This document shows, piece after piece, positions 6,639 to 7,004 of a stretch of DNA of 7,004 nt. Origin of the DNA: Acidobacteriota bacterium (lineage in GTDB: Bacteria; Acidobacteriota; Terriglobia; Acidoferrales; 2-02-FULL-67-57); contig JACQTG010000201.1 of assembly GCA_016210895.1 (NCBI GenBank), positions 1 to 7,004 of the forward strand, given 5' to 3'. A program made the translations under genes and the position numbers. Below the pieces are notes generated by a model, which was given only the letters and a program-made list of their open reading frames with translations, had not been told where the DNA came from and searched no databases. Every line of letters starts with the position of its first letter. The stretch's first letter is position 1.

Positions 6639-7004
6639 ATGATCTATCCGATTGTGAAGTACGGGGCGCAGGTGCTGGAGATGGAGGCCCAGCTCGTGAC
6701 CGAGTTTGACGCGCGGCTCGAGCAGCTCGTCGCCGATATGTTCGAAACCATGTACTCCGCGCAGGGCGTCGGCCTAGCAGCGCCACAGATCGGCATCGCC
6801 AAGCAACTGGCTGTCATTGATGTCACCTCGGGCCGCGACCCCGCAGCCAAGCTCGTCCTCGTCAACCCGCAGATTGTCTCCCGCGACGGCCCGCAGAAGC
6901 CGGACGAAGGCTGCCTGAGCCTGCCGGGCTTTCACGCCACGGTGCGCCGCCCGCGGCGCGTCATCGTGCGCACGCTCGATGTCCGGGGCCGCGAGTTCGT
7001 CAAG
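6639..7004 (+). CDS. def: Peptide deformylase (N-terminal 122 residues, cut by window end)
   Basis: This metalloenzyme removes the formyl group from the initiator methionine of new proteins. The visible 122 residues begin MIYPIVKYGAQVLE and contain motif 1, GVGLAAPQIG (43-52), and motif 2, EGCLSLP (90-96), with the metal-ligand Cys92. The third motif, HExDH, would lie just beyond the window edge, so completeness cannot be checked. The gene starts 6 bases after the aroC stop without a recognisable Shine-Dalgarno site, which points to co-transcription and coupled translation with aroC. The EGCLSLPG form of motif 2 fits bacterial type I/II enzymes. The more usual partner, fmt, may lie downstream. 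Confidence 0.96.
   Translation, partial: MIYPIVKYGAQVLEMEAQLVTEFDARLEQLVADMFETMYSAQGVGLAAPQIGIAKQLAVIDVTSGRDPAAKLVLVNPQIVSRDGPQKPDEGCLSLPGFHATVRRPRRVIVRTLDVRGREFVK

Overview
The window is a GC-rich stretch of bacterial chromosome holding ordinary, tightly packed core genes. It most likely comes from a Gram-negative (diderm) organism: an MCE-type lipid transport operon (mlaE-mlaF-mlaD) implies an outer membrane. The style of the MCE protein and the extended MlaF, together with a TCCCTCG...CTCGGAATGACA-type intergenic repeat, remind me of Acidobacteriota. That placement is inference from memory and has not been tested. Strong GC bias at third codon positions produces long open frames antisense to pckA, mlaD and aroC, and I treat all of these as shadows.

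Layout. Positions 2-142 (+) are the last 46 codons of an unidentified protein whose end, SDHRPNSVVLNV, resembles the C-terminal Ser-Asp-His motif of the endonuclease/exonuclease/phosphatase fold. A short palindromic repeat-like spacer follows. Positions 231-1847 (-) are pckA, ATP-dependent PEP carboxykinase, divergent from a small four-helix UPF0060/YnfA membrane protein at 2053-2379 (+). A strong intrinsic terminator (2456-2493) closes the minus-strand transport operon, which runs mlaE (5289-4495), mlaF (4522-3662) and mlaD (3576-2524). Divergent from mlaE is aroC, chorismate synthase (5463-6632, +). Six bases later comes def, peptide deformylase, cut off by the window end.

How the genes work together. 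MlaE (permease), MlaF (ATPase) and MlaD (membrane-anchored MCE substrate-binding protein) form one inner-membrane ABC complex for moving phospholipid or other lipid between inner and outer membranes. No mlaA, mlaB or mlaC lies beside them here. pckA (gluconeogenesis), aroC (last shikimate step) and def (N-formyl removal from new proteins) are unrelated housekeeping functions.

I see no clearly new multi-gene system. The points most worth a second look are five copies of a 34-residue repeat at an exact period behind the MCE domain, a serine where MlaF should carry its Walker B catalytic glutamate, and the mlaE/aroC divergent control region, where aroC appears to be transcribed with almost no leader.
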